DNA of 64,000 bases, from NCBI GenBank assembly GCA_022841375.1, contig JALHRQ010000006.1, positions 160,442 to 224,441 of the forward strand, written 5' to 3'. This document shows positions 50,821 through 59,826 of this stretch, one piece after another; within the stretch, counting starts at the first letter, position 1, and every line of letters begins with the position of its first letter. The notes beneath the pieces are model-generated. The model saw only the letters and a program-made list of their open reading frames with translations. It was not told the DNA's origin and searched no databases. The stretch comes from Burkholderiales bacterium (GTDB lineage: Bacteria; Pseudomonadota; Gammaproteobacteria; Burkholderiales; SG8-41). The position numbers and the translations under genes were made by a program.

Positions 50821-51798
50821 CTAGTTAGCCTGCATGCCGATGCTTTTCGCAACCTTGGCCCAGCGGTTCATTTCATCGGCGTACATTTTTGCAAATTCAT
50901 CCGGCGTGTTGCCGATGGGATCAAGACCCTGACCGATCAGTAGTTTCTGCGCATCCGGCGCGTTGACCGATCGGGCGACTTCCTGCTGGATGCGCGTGGC
51001 CAGCGCCTTGGGCGATGTGCCGGGCATGAACAGTCCGTACCAGTTGTCGAAACCGAAACCGGGTACGCCGGATTCGGCGACAGTCGGGTACTGCGGCAGC
51101 GCCGGGGTGCGTTTCGGGCCGACCACCGCCAATACCCGCAGCTTGCCTGAATCAAAAAAGGGTCGTGTCGAGATTACGCTGGCGATGGTCACCGAAATGC
51201 GTCCTGCGACCACATCGGTGATGCTTGGTGCGGTGCCCTTGTACGGCACATGGGACATTTTGGTTCCGGTCATCTGCGCGAACATTTCCATGGCGAGATG
51301 CTGGCCGGAACCCTGTCCGGAAGACGAGTAGAACACCTCGCCGGGCTTGCCTTTGGCCAGTGCAATAAGCTCTTTCACGGTTTTGGCCTGAACCGAAGGA
51401 TGAACCACCATCACGCCCGGCGAAATGACCGCCAGGGATACCGGCAGCAGATCTTTGCGCGGGTCGTAGGCCAGTTTCATGATGCTCGGTGTGATGGAAA
51501 TGCCGGACGAGGTCATCAACAGTGTGTAACCGTCGGGCGGCGCTTTGGCGACGATCTCCGCGGCAATCGAACCGCCGGCGCCGGGACGGTTGTCGGCGAC
51601 GACTTGTTGATTCCAGGCTTCGGTCAGTTTTTGGGCAATGAAGCGTCCGGTGGTATCGACGCCGCCACCGGGCGCCAGCGCAATCACCATACGTACCGGC
51701 CGCACCGGATAAGCTGTCGATTGCGCCAAGGCACCGGTTGCGGTGCACAGCGCGACTGCGGTCAGAAGCAATCCCTGCGATTTCGATGCGCGGTTCAT
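50821..51798 (-). CDS. Bug-family tricarboxylate transporter receptor
   Basis: This 325-residue precursor has a signal peptide (GLLLTAVALCTATGALAQ), then YPVRPVRMVIALAPGGGVDT, DNRPGAGGSIAAEIVAKA and PPDGYTLLMTSSG. ATG 51798 is preceded by CGAGGAGAAACGCC. It lies between the LVIVD-propeller gene and the exported lyase gene on the same strand. It may bind the carboxylate substrate or product of that lyase, inferred from position. Confidence 0.9.
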   Translation of the reverse strand: MNRASKSQGLLLTAVALCTATGALAQSTAYPVRPVRMVIALAPGGGVDTTGRFIAQKLTEAWNQQVVADNRPGAGGSIAAEIVAKAPPDGYTLLMTSSGISITPSIMKLAYDPRKDLLPVSLAVISPGVMVVHPSVQAKTVKELIALAKGKPGEVFYSSSGQGSGQHLAMEMFAQMTGTKMSHVPYKGTAPSITDVVAGRISVTIASVISTRPFFDSGKLRVLAVVGPKRTPALPQYPTVAESGVPGFGFDNWYGLFMPGTSPKALATRIQQEVARSVNAPDAQKLLIGQGLDPIGNTPDEFAKMYADEMNRWAKVAKSIGMQAN

Positions 51799-51826
51799 GG
51801 CGTTTCTCCTCGGGTCGTTGTTGTAG

Positions 51827-53155
51827 TCAGCGGCGGCCGCTGTATTCCAGAATGTCGAATCCGCAGTAACGATCAACAATATAGATCAGTCCGCGGTCAT
51901 CGACATCGGTGTCATTGGTCTGCGGGCAGGGTTTGCCGCCGCAGGGCTCGGGGATGTACCAGCCGACTTCCTGCGGTGCTGACGGATCAGCGACGTCGAC
52001 AATGCGCAGGCCACCGGCAAACCACGCGCAATACAACAGCGTGTCGCCGCCTTTCCAGTTTTCCTGAAACTGGTGCGCACCGAAGCGGCCGGGCGTGGTA
52101 CGGCTCCACGGACTGTCGAGTTCACTGACTTCAAACAGCGACAGCGGTTTGATGTTGGACAGGTCGGTGACGTCGAGCACCCACAGGCAGCCGTGCGGGC
52201 GGCCGCGGCGGCGCGCCATTTCTTCGGCGTCATGTGCGTGGTCTTCTTCGTCGATGGCCACCGCGATGCGTTTGCCGTCGAGTTTTTTCAGCACCGGCAT
52301 GAAGGTGTGCGAAGGTTCCGGATACGGCGGGTGATAGTTGTAGGCGCCAACGGTTTTCGGCTGGCGGATGTCGGTGACGTCGATCACGCGCACGCCGCCA
52401 TGCCAGCAGCCGGCCCACAGTTCATTGCCGAAACGCAGCGTGTGATGCAGACGGTGCTGGCGGCCCGACCACGTGGGTTTCTCGCCGCCGGCGATATGCT
52501 GGCCGGGCATCCACCACTTTGACACTTCCTCGGGTTTTGCCGGATTGCGAATGTCATAAGTAACGAGGATGTTGCCGATGAAGCCCGGCATCTCGGTGGA
52601 GATGTAGGCGTAATTCTGGTCCATGTCGAAGCGGTGCACGCCGCGGGCATGGGTTTTGTGGAAATGGATCAGTTTCGGCTTGGCCCTGTTCGATACGTCA
52701 TACAGGCTGAAACCGCCGCGCTCATAAGGATTGCGTTCGGCTTCCTCCACGGCGGGGATGTCAGCGACGGCGACGCCGAGTTTTGCGGCGAGTTCGGCGT
52801 GGGTGGCATCGCGGCCGAGTTCGGCTTTCAGCACGGTGCGCAGTTTGGGCAGTTCATCGGCCTTGCGGCCGATCGCGGTCATATTGCGTTCGCTGTTGAT
52901 GATCATCAGGTCGCCGATGACGCGCGCCTTGTGGCTGTGCGAATCAGGGTCTGCGACGTTGAGCTGCGACACAATGCGCGGATTTTTCGGGTCGGCGATG
53001 TCGAGGATACTGGTGCCGAGCTGCTGCTTATTGGGGATATGGCCGATGTAGGCGTAATTACCCTCAACATAAACCTGGCCAGCGCCCGGCAGATCCAGGT
53101 GAGACAGCCGTTTGACGTTGTGGGCCAAAGTGCCGGGTTTAGTGATGGTGTCCAA
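51827..53155 (-). CDS. LVIVD-repeat beta-propeller protein
   Basis: This 442-residue protein has repeated blade units of the form x-Y-Ile-x-D-x-x-x-P: TSILDIADPKNPRIV, FSLYDVSNRAKPKLI, LVTYDIRNPAKPEEV, RVIDVTDIRQPKTVG, LWVLDVTDLSNIKPL and RIVDVADPSAPQEVG, followed by FDILEYSGR. These LVIVD repeats form a propeller of six or seven blades. No signal peptide is seen, so it should be cytoplasmic. Conserved His-rich stretches (FHKTHARGVHRF, RQHRLHHTL) hint at metal binding. No catalytic role is known to me. It is first of the minus-strand run with the Bug receptor and exported lyase. Confidence 0.75.
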   Translation of the reverse strand: MDTITKPGTLAHNVKRLSHLDLPGAGQVYVEGNYAYIGHIPNKQQLGTSILDIADPKNPRIVSQLNVADPDSHSHKARVIGDLMIINSERNMTAIGRKADELPKLRTVLKAELGRDATHAELAAKLGVAVADIPAVEEAERNPYERGGFSLYDVSNRAKPKLIHFHKTHARGVHRFDMDQNYAYISTEMPGFIGNILVTYDIRNPAKPEEVSKWWMPGQHIAGGEKPTWSGRQHRLHHTLRFGNELWAGCWHGGVRVIDVTDIRQPKTVGAYNYHPPYPEPSHTFMPVLKKLDGKRIAVAIDEEDHAHDAEEMARRRGRPHGCLWVLDVTDLSNIKPLSLFEVSELDSPWSRTTPGRFGAHQFQENWKGGDTLLYCAWFAGGLRIVDVADPSAPQEVGWYIPEPCGGKPCPQTNDTDVDDRGLIYIVDRYCGFDILEYSGRR

Positions 53156-53312
53156 GGTTCGTGCCGTCCATGATGTGGTTTTTGCTCTGCGATGAGGCGG
53201 AAAGTCTACCGCAAGGGTCTCGCTACGGCTCGGTTAGAATAGAAAAACCCCGCAAAATTATCCGTCGTGTCCAGGCTGGCGCGAACGGATGTCTACCTGA
53301 GGAGAAGTCCGG

Positions 53313-55049
53313 ATGGCGAGAACAAAAAAACGCCCGGAAGAATTGCGCAGTCACCGCTGGTTCGGCGTCAAAGGGTTGCGCTCGTTTACCCACCGTTCGC
53401 GCACACTGCAGATGGGTTATGCCCGCGAGGATTTCGCCGGCAAGCCGGTCATTGCGATTATCAATACCTGGAGTGACATTAATCCCTGTCATGCGCATTT
53501 CCGCATCCGCGCCGAGGAAGTGAAACGCGGCGTCTGGCAGGCCGGCGGTTTTCCGCTGGAAATGCCGGCGATTGCGCTGGCCGAGCCGTTCCAGAAACCG
53601 TCGACCATGCTCTATCGCAACCTGCTGGCGATGGAAACCGAGGAACTGCTGCGCGGCTATCCGGTCGACGGCGCCGTGCTGATGGGCGGTTGTGACAAAA
53701 CGACGCCTGCATTGATCATGGGCGCGACTTCGATGGGCCTGCCGTTCATTTATGTACCGGCCGGGCCGATGCTGCGCGGCAACTGGCATGGTGAGCCGCT
53801 GGGTTCGGGCAGTGATTCCTGGAAATACTGGGCCGAGCTGCGTGCCGGCACCATCGGCGAACGCGAATGGGGTGAGGTCGAGGAAGGTATTGCCCGCTCA
53901 TACGGCCATTGCATGACCATGGGCACGGCTTCGACGATGACTTCGGTGGCAGAAACGCTGGGTCTGACGCTGCCAGCGGCCGCATCGATCCCGGCGCCGG
54001 ATGCCAACCACGCGCGCATGGCAACGGCCAGCGGCCGGCGCATTGTCGAGATGGTGTGGGACGACCTGAAACCCACGGAAATCCTGACACCGCAGGCGTT
54101 CGATAATGCGATCACCGTGATTCATGCATTGTCGGGTTCGACCAATGCACTGATCCATCTGGTGGCGATGGCCGGTCGCGCCGGCGTACCATTAAAGCTC
54201 GAGCGCTTCGATGAACTGGCGCAGCGCACCCCGGTATTGGCCAACATCCGGCCTGCCGGTGATAAATATCTGATGGAGGATTTTTATTACGCCGGCGGTC
54301 TGCGCGCGATGATGTCGGAGCTGAAGGACTTGCTGAATCTCGATTGTGCCACCGTCAATGGCCGTACGCTGGGCGAGAATCTGGAAGACGCCAAAATTTA
54401 CAACGACGATGTGATTCGCCGGCGCAACAATCCGCTGGCGGCCAACGGCGGTCTGGCGGTGCTCCACGGCAATCTCGCACCCGACGGTGCGGTGATCAAA
54501 CCGACCGCGGCCGAAGCGCATTTGATGAAACACACCGGACCGGCGGTGGTGTTCAGGAATTACGACGATCTTTATGCCCGTATTGACGATGAAAATCTGG
54601 TCGTCGACAAGAACTCGGTGCTGGTGTTGCAGAATGCCGGTCCGCAGGGCGGACCGGGCATGCCGGAGTGGGGTCAGTTGCCGATACCGAAAAAACTGTT
54701 GCAGCAGGGCGTGCGCGACATGGTGCGCATTTCGGATGCGCGGATGAGTGGTACTTCATACGGCGCCTGCGTGCTGCATGTTGCCCCGGAGTCGTACATC
54801 GGTGGCCCGTTGGCGCTGGTGCGCGACGGCGACCTGATCGAGCTGGATGTCGCCGCACGCAAGCTGGAGCTCAAGGTCAGCGCCGAAGAGCTGGCCAAAC
54901 GCAAAGCCGCGTGGAAACAACCCGAACCGCACTACACCCGCGGCTACGGTGCGATTTATTCTCAACACATCACGCAGGCGAACAAGGGTTGTGATCTCGA
55001 CATCCTGCATCATGGCAAGCCGACACCCGATCCCGAAGTGATTCACTGA
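53313..55049 (+). CDS. IlvD/Edd-family sugar-acid dehydratase
   Basis: This 578-residue dehydratase has the three iron-sulfur cluster cysteines in [19 protein letters not shown] and [12 protein letters not shown], the carbamylated-Lys and Mg site next to the second Cys, and the C-terminal [11 protein letters not shown]. The start [14 protein letters not shown] and the length match L-arabinonate/D-xylonate dehydratases rather than IlvD. It would turn an aldonic acid into a 2-keto-3-deoxy acid. The HpcH-type aldolase gene downstream could cleave that product. The ATG follows TGAGGAGAAGTCCGG. Confidence 0.88.
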   Translation: MARTKKRPEELRSHRWFGVKGLRSFTHRSRTLQMGYAREDFAGKPVIAIINTWSDINPCHAHFRIRAEEVKRGVWQAGGFPLEMPAIALAEPFQKPSTMLYRNLLAMETEELLRGYPVDGAVLMGGCDKTTPALIMGATSMGLPFIYVPAGPMLRGNWHGEPLGSGSDSWKYWAELRAGTIGEREWGEVEEGIARSYGHCMTMGTASTMTSVAETLGLTLPAAASIPAPDANHARMATASGRRIVEMVWDDLKPTEILTPQAFDNAITVIHALSGSTNALIHLVAMAGRAGVPLKLERFDELAQRTPVLANIRPAGDKYLMEDFYYAGGLRAMMSELKDLLNLDCATVNGRTLGENLEDAKIYNDDVIRRRNNPLAANGGLAVLHGNLAPDGAVIKPTAAEAHLMKHTGPAVVFRNYDDLYARIDDENLVVDKNSVLVLQNAGPQGGPGMPEWGQLPIPKKLLQQGVRDMVRISDARMSGTSYGACVLHVAPESYIGGPLALVRDGDLIELDVAARKLELKVSAEELAKRKAAWKQPEPHYTRGYGAIYSQHITQANKGCDLDILHHGKPTPDPEVIH

Positions 55050-55238
55050 AAAATGCCCGTTCTCGCCATGACTGCGTCGCCCGCGGAGTTTATCCCGGGG
55101 ATTTTTCCGAGGTTCTTCCTCGCCTTACCTGACGGTAATGTCTCGTCTGAGCCTCGCGTGCTCCTTGTCCTGGCTTCGCGCGGATCATTTTTTGATTGCG
55201 ATCATTTTCTTAAAACCCATTTTTAACCGGAGAGCACC

Positions 55239-56000
55239 ATGGACTTACCCGTCAATCAATTCAAAAAAGCCATCCAGGCCGGCAAACCGCAGATCGGAAT
55301 CTGGTCGAGCCTGTGCAGCGCGATTTCCGCCGAAGTGCTGGCCGACGCCGGTTTTGACTGGGTGCTGCTCGACTCCGAGCATTCGCCGAATGAACTGCCG
55401 ATCGTGCAGAACCAGCTGGATGCGATGCTGGCCGGCACCACCGAACCCATCGTGCGTCCGGCGTGGAACGACACCGTGATGATCAAGCGCTTTCTCGATG
55501 TCGGCGCGCGCACGCTGCTGATACCGTATGTGCAGAATGTCGAAGAAGCCAAACGTGCGGTCGCCGCGACGCGTTATCCGCCGCAGGGCGTGCGCGGTGT
55601 ATCCGGTTGCACGCGCGCCAACCGCTACGGTCGCACCAAGGATTATTTCAAGCGGGTGCATGACGAACTGTGCGTATTGGTGCAGGTCGAAACGTTGACC
55701 GCGATGAAACAGATCGAGGCGATTGCGGCGGTCGAAGGTGTGGATGGCGTGTTCATCGGCCCCAACGATCTTGCAGCCGACATGGGGCACCTCGGCAACT
55801 GGCAGCATGCGGAAGTGTGGAAGGTGATGGAAGACGCGGCGAAGCGCATTACCAAGGCCGGCAAAGCGCCAGGCATTCTCGTCGGCGAGGGCGATGGCCA
55901 GCGCTGCCTCGACATGGGCTACAAGTTCGTTGCGGTCGGTTCTGATCTGGTGATGCTGGCGCGGGGCAGTGAAGCGCTTGCCGCGAAATTTAGTAAATAA
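55239..56000 (+). CDS. HpcH/HpaI-family class II aldolase
   Basis: This 253-residue protein is a metal-dependent pyruvate aldolase: FDWVLLDSEHSPNELP, MIKRFLDVGARTLLIPYV, RGVSGCTRANRYG, LVQVETLTA and FIGPNDLAADMG. These match 2-keto-3-deoxyglucarate and 4-hydroxy-2-oxoheptanedioate aldolases. It lies 190 bp after the sugar-acid dehydratase gene. ACCGGAGAGCACC provides the RBS. Together they would convert an aldonate to pyruvate plus an aldehyde, though some members act on aromatic ring-cleavage products. Confidence 0.9.
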   Translation: MDLPVNQFKKAIQAGKPQIGIWSSLCSAISAEVLADAGFDWVLLDSEHSPNELPIVQNQLDAMLAGTTEPIVRPAWNDTVMIKRFLDVGARTLLIPYVQNVEEAKRAVAATRYPPQGVRGVSGCTRANRYGRTKDYFKRVHDELCVLVQVETLTAMKQIEAIAAVEGVDGVFIGPNDLAADMGHLGNWQHAEVWKVMEDAAKRITKAGKAPGILVGEGDGQRCLDMGYKFVAVGSDLVMLARGSEALAAKFSK

Positions 56001-56032
56001 ATATCAATAAAAACAAATAGTTACAATAATAT
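56000..56032 (-). repeat. AT-rich dispersed intergenic motif, copy D
   Basis: On the minus strand it reads GTAACTATTTGTTTTTATTG, the closest match to the family consensus. It begins at the aldolase stop codon. Confidence 0.5.
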
Positions 56033-56046
56033 ATTCTACATAACAT

Positions 56047-56106
56047 CCCGTTCGGGCTGAGCCTGTCGAAGCCCGTTCACCCTTCGACAGGCTCAGGGCG
56101 AACGGT
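56047..56106. repeat. Palindromic repeat with GAGCCTGTCGAAG arms
   Basis: CGTTCGGGCTGAGCCTGTCG on the left and CGACAGGCTCAGGGCGAACG on the right form a long near-perfect hairpin. This palindrome is a well-known dispersed repeat of many proteobacterial genomes. It lies between the aldolase and permease genes and could act as a transcript-end hairpin. Confidence 0.85.
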
Positions 56107-56131
56107 GTGGGTTAGGTGATCGCTGACGTTG

Positions 56132-57517
56132 ATGCCCACATTGAAACCCTCCACGCTGCTGACCTCTGCGGTGCTATTCGCCGCGGTGATCATTTATTTC
56201 CTGCCGCCGCCGGCCGGGGTGTCGGTCAACATGATGCACACCGGCGCACTGCTGGTGCTGGTGATGGGTCTGTGGGCGATCGGCACCCTGCCCGAATATT
56301 TCGTCGCGCTGATTTTTTTCACGCTGGCGATCCTGCTCCACGTGTCCACACCTGCGGTGATTTTTTCCGGCTTTGCGTCGGGCACGCTGTGGCTGGTGCT
56401 GGGCGGGTTGATCATCGCCGAAGCGGTGCGTTCGACGGGGCTGGGTGAACGCATCGCACGCCTCACCCTGGGCGACAAGACATTGGGTTACCGGCAACTG
56501 ATTACTGCCGCGGTGCTGGTGTCGCTGGCATTGTCGTTTTTGATGCCGGCGACGGTCGCGCGCATTCTGCTGCTGGTGCCGATTTTTGTTGCTGTGGCTG
56601 CGCGTCACGGTCTGCAGCCGGGCAGTACCGGTTACACCGGTGTGATGTTGGCGACCATTCTCGCCACCTTCCAGTGCGGCACGGCGATCCTGCCGGCGAA
56701 TGCCCCCAATCTGGTGCTGGCCGGTGCTGCGGAGACGCTGTATGGCGTGCAACTGATCTACGCCGAATATCTGTGGTCGCAGTTTCCGGTGATGGGGTTG
56801 GTCAAGGGGTGGCTGATCATCGTCATGGTGTGCCGGCTGTGTCCCGCGCAGACAACCGACGCCGGCGCTGCCGCACCGTTGCCGCCGATGAGCGCCGAGG
56901 AAAAACGGCTGGCGGTGATCGTGTTTTCGTCGCTGGCCCTGTGGGCCACCGACTTCGCGCACGGTATTCGTCCGGGCTGGATCGGGCTTGCCGCCGGGGT
57001 GATGGCGATGATGCCGCGCGTGGGAGCGGTGCCGGTGAGCCTGTTCCAGGAGCGAGTGCGGTTCGGCACTTTCTTTTATATCGGCGGCATCCTCGGTCTG
57101 GGTGCGGTGATGCTGGAGAGCGGTCTGAGTGTTGCCATCGGTAATGCGGCGCTGGGTCTGTTCCGGCTGACACCCGACGCCGACGCCGCTAACTATGCAG
57201 TGCTGAGCCTGCTGTCGACCTTTGCCGGTCTGATTACGACCAATCCGTCACAGCCGGCGCTGATGGCGCCGCTGGCGGGGCATTTCGCCGAGGCTGCAGG
57301 CTGGCCGCTCAAAACCGCGCTGATGACCGTGGCCGTGGGTTTTTCGACGGTGATCCTGCCGTACCAGGTGCCGCCGGTGGTGGTGGGCTTGCAGGTCGCA
57401 AACCTGTCGATACAAACCGCAATCCGCGTCACGGTGCCGCTGGCGGCAATCAGTATCATCGCGCTGATCCCGTTGAATTATTTGTGGTGGCAGTTGATTG
57501 GCTATTTTGGACCCTGA
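56132..57517 (+). CDS. SLC13/DASS-family anion:sodium symporter
   Basis: This integral membrane protein of about 461 residues has roughly 12 hydrophobic segments. Recognisable DASS features are the scaffold helices, ALSFLMPATVARILLLVPIF, GTAILPANAPNLVLAG in place of the SNT substrate and sodium motif, and LITTNPSQPALMAP in the second half. It should import a dicarboxylate or related anion. ATG 56132 is preferred over the frame-opening TTG at 56129, though the RBS is poor. It is flanked by catabolic genes and two repeat elements. Confidence 0.83.
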   Translation: MPTLKPSTLLTSAVLFAAVIIYFLPPPAGVSVNMMHTGALLVLVMGLWAIGTLPEYFVALIFFTLAILLHVSTPAVIFSGFASGTLWLVLGGLIIAEAVRSTGLGERIARLTLGDKTLGYRQLITAAVLVSLALSFLMPATVARILLLVPIFVAVAARHGLQPGSTGYTGVMLATILATFQCGTAILPANAPNLVLAGAAETLYGVQLIYAEYLWSQFPVMGLVKGWLIIVMVCRLCPAQTTDAGAAAPLPPMSAEEKRLAVIVFSSLALWATDFAHGIRPGWIGLAAGVMAMMPRVGAVPVSLFQERVRFGTFFYIGGILGLGAVMLESGLSVAIGNAALGLFRLTPDADAANYAVLSLLSTFAGLITTNPSQPALMAPLAGHFAEAAGWPLKTALMTVAVGFSTVILPYQVPPVVVGLQVANLSIQTAIRVTVPLAAISIIALIPLNYLWWQLIGYFGP

Positions 57518-57540
57518 GCAGTAACGGCGCGAAGGGATAA

Positions 57541-57580
57541 CCCCCTCTCCCGCAGCGGGAGAGGTCGGGGGAGAGGGAAG
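57541..57580. repeat. CCCTCTCCC-type palindromic repeat
   Basis: CCTCTCCC-GCAGC-GGGAGAGG is a perfect 8-bp stem, followed by GGGGGAGAGGG. This is a common short dispersed repeat type in GC-rich proteobacteria. It lies 23 bp after the permease stop codon. Confidence 0.65.
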
Positions 57581-57636
57581 GCACTCCCCTTTCGAAGGCG
57601 AGTTGATATAAACAGAGATAACGTCAGGGAGACCGC

Positions 57637-58746
57637 ATGACCTCACAACTGTTCACCCCGCTGCAGATCGGCCGGCACTCGCTGGCCAATCGCATCACCG
57701 TCGCACCGATGTGCCAGTACAGTGCCGTCGACGGTTCGATGAGCGACTGGCATCTGATGCATCTCGGCACGCTGGCTATTTCCGGCGCATCCATGCTGGT
57801 GATGGAAGCCACGGGCGTCACGGCGGCCGGCCGCATAACGCCGTATTGCCCCGGGCTGTATTCCGATGCCAACGAGGCGGCGATGAAACGTGTTGCGGAT
57901 TACGTGCGCAGCATTTCGCCCATCTTGCTGGGCGTGCAACTCGCGCATGCCGGCCGCAAAGCTTCGAGCCACCGGCCGTGGCAGGGTCACGGCCCTTTGC
58001 AGGCCAACGAGGGTGCATGGGACACGCTGGCACCTTCGGCGCTGCCGCTGGCAGCGGGCTGGCCGGCGCCGCAGGCGATGAGCAAGGATGACATGCGGCA
58101 GCTGACGCAGTCGTTTGTGCAGGCGGCGCAACGCGCGGCGCGCATCGGACTGGATTTCATTGAATTGCACTCGACGCACGGCTATCTGCTGTCGGAATTC
58201 CTGTCACCGCTGTCGAACAAACGGACCGACGAATACGGAGGCAGTCTGGACAACCGCATGCGTTTTCCGCTGGAAGTGTTCCGGGCGATCCGAGCAGCGT
58301 TTCCGGCTGAGCGTTTTGTCGGCGCCAAAATTTCGGGTACTGATTTTGTCGAGGGCGGGTTCTCCCCCGACGAGGCAGTCGCCTATGCGCGCGCCCTGAA
58401 AGCCGAAGGCTGCGCGTATGTGACGGTGTCGGGTGGCGGCGTGGTGCTCGATGCCAAGATTCCCGTTGGTCCCGGTTACCAGCTGCCGTTTGCGGAGCGC
58501 GTTAAAAAGGAAACCGGCATCATCACCGGCGCGGTGGGCATGATCACCGACCCGCAACAGGCCGAAGCCATCGTCGCCGGCGGTCAGGCGGATTTCATTT
58601 CGCTGGCGCGCGCAATGCTGTTCAATCCGCGCTGGCCGCAGCATGCCGCCGTCAGTCTCGGTGTCGAGCTTGCATACGCACCGCAGTACGAACGCGCGGC
58701 GCCTAAGGTGTGGCGGCCGGGCAGAACACTGGGCAAAATCAGTTGA
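57637..58746 (+). CDS. Old yellow enzyme-family NADH:flavin oxidoreductase (YqjM-like)
   Basis: This 369-residue FMN TIM-barrel protein has VAPMCQYSAVDG with the redox-tuning cysteine of the YqjM class, QLAHAGRKAS, the substrate histidine pair region FIELHSTHGYLLSEFLSPLSN (reading HSTH instead of the usual HAAH), RTDEYGGSLDNR, and the FMN-phosphate region AVGMI/SLARAML. It should reduce activated C=C bonds of unsaturated acids or enones. CAGGGAGACCGC provides the RBS. The Bug receptor gene follows by 11 bp, implying a shared transcript. Confidence 0.9.
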   Translation: MTSQLFTPLQIGRHSLANRITVAPMCQYSAVDGSMSDWHLMHLGTLAISGASMLVMEATGVTAAGRITPYCPGLYSDANEAAMKRVADYVRSISPILLGVQLAHAGRKASSHRPWQGHGPLQANEGAWDTLAPSALPLAAGWPAPQAMSKDDMRQLTQSFVQAAQRAARIGLDFIELHSTHGYLLSEFLSPLSNKRTDEYGGSLDNRMRFPLEVFRAIRAAFPAERFVGAKISGTDFVEGGFSPDEAVAYARALKAEGCAYVTVSGGGVVLDAKIPVGPGYQLPFAERVKKETGIITGAVGMITDPQQAEAIVAGGQADFISLARAMLFNPRWPQHAAVSLGVELAYAPQYERAAPKVWRPGRTLGKIS

Positions 58747-58757
58747 GGGAGGCTGCC

Positions 58758-59729
58758 ATGCGAAACGACATCATCCACGTAATTGCTGTGCTGGTCATTG
58801 GGATGTTCGCCCCGGCTGCGCTGGCGCAACCTGCAACAAAATATCCGACCCGCCCGGTGCGCATGATCGTACCGGCGCCGCCGGGCGGCACCACAGATCT
58901 GCTGGGCAGGCTGGTGGCTGAACGTCTGGCGGAAGCGCTGACGCAGCAGGTGGTGGTGGATAACCGCGGCGGGGCGGAGGGCATCGTCGGTACTGAACTC
59001 TTGGCGCGCGCGCCGGCTGATGGGCATACACTGGGCATTATCTACACGCCGCACACCGTGTTGCCGCATCTACAGAAAAAACTGCCTTATGACCCGCTAA
59101 AGGATTTTGCGGCAGTGTCGCAGTTGACCGAGGCGCCGCTGATCCTGGTGGTGCATCCGGCGTTGCCGGTGCACAAGGTGGCGGATCTGATTGCGCTGGC
59201 GAAATCAAAACCGCTGGTATACGGCTCCGCGGGCAACGGCAGCGGTGGTCATCTTTCGGGAGAACTGCTGAAGCAGTTGGCGAAAATCGATGCGACGCAT
59301 GTGCCATACAAAGGCGCGGGACCCGCGGCCATCGATCTGATGTCGGGACAGCTGCAGTTCCAGTTCGGGTCGCATATCACCACCAAGGGTTTCGTCGCTG
59401 CGGGCCGACTGCGCGCAATTGCAGTCAGCAGCGCCAGACGTTCGCCGGAATTACCTAACCTGCCGACGGTGGCGGAGCAGGGGCTGCCCGGTTTCGAATT
59501 CGTCAACTGGTTCGGCATGGTGGCTCCGGCCCGCACGCCGGCTTCGATAGTGAGCGGGGTGCAGAAAAAAATTGCGCTGGGCTTCCAGCAGCCCGCAACG
59601 TTGGCCAAACTCGTCGCATTGGACTCGACTGTGGTTGCCAGCACGCCGGCAGCCTTCAGCTTATTTCTGGCAGCTGACCTGGAAAAATGGGGCAGGGTGC
59701 TGCGCAATTCCGTCGTCAAAGCCGACTGA
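58758..59729 (+). CDS. Bug-family tricarboxylate transporter receptor
   Basis: This 323-residue precursor has a signal peptide (VIAVLVIGMFAPAALAQ), YPTRPVRMIVPAPPGGTTD, VDNRGGAEGIVGTELLARA and a matching C-terminal half. The DNRGGAEG variant replaces the usual DNRPGAGG. ATG 58758 follows GAGGGAGGCTGCC. Placed 11 bp after the OYE gene, it may bind the substrate of that enzyme. Confidence 0.9.
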   Translation: MRNDIIHVIAVLVIGMFAPAALAQPATKYPTRPVRMIVPAPPGGTTDLLGRLVAERLAEALTQQVVVDNRGGAEGIVGTELLARAPADGHTLGIIYTPHTVLPHLQKKLPYDPLKDFAAVSQLTEAPLILVVHPALPVHKVADLIALAKSKPLVYGSAGNGSGGHLSGELLKQLAKIDATHVPYKGAGPAAIDLMSGQLQFQFGSHITTKGFVAAGRLRAIAVSSARRSPELPNLPTVAEQGLPGFEFVNWFGMVAPARTPASIVSGVQKKIALGFQQPATLAKLVALDSTVVASTPAAFSLFLAADLEKWGRVLRNSVVKAD

Positions 59730-59814
59730 TCCTTGACTTGATGGGGCGGTGCGCGCCGACCTGCCAGCAGGGTTATCCCGCTGACATCGTCCCGGTGAAT
59801 CACGGTGGCGCGAC

Positions 59815-59820
59815 TATAAT
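59815..59820 (+). promoter_or_regulatory. -10 box abutting the YgiQ start (leaderless promoter candidate)
   Basis: A perfect TATAAT ends six bases before ATG 59827, so transcription would start at or next to the A of the start codon. No ribosome-binding site is visible upstream of the ATG and no clear -35 is seen. Confidence 0.4.
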
Positions 59821-59826
59821 GTGCGC

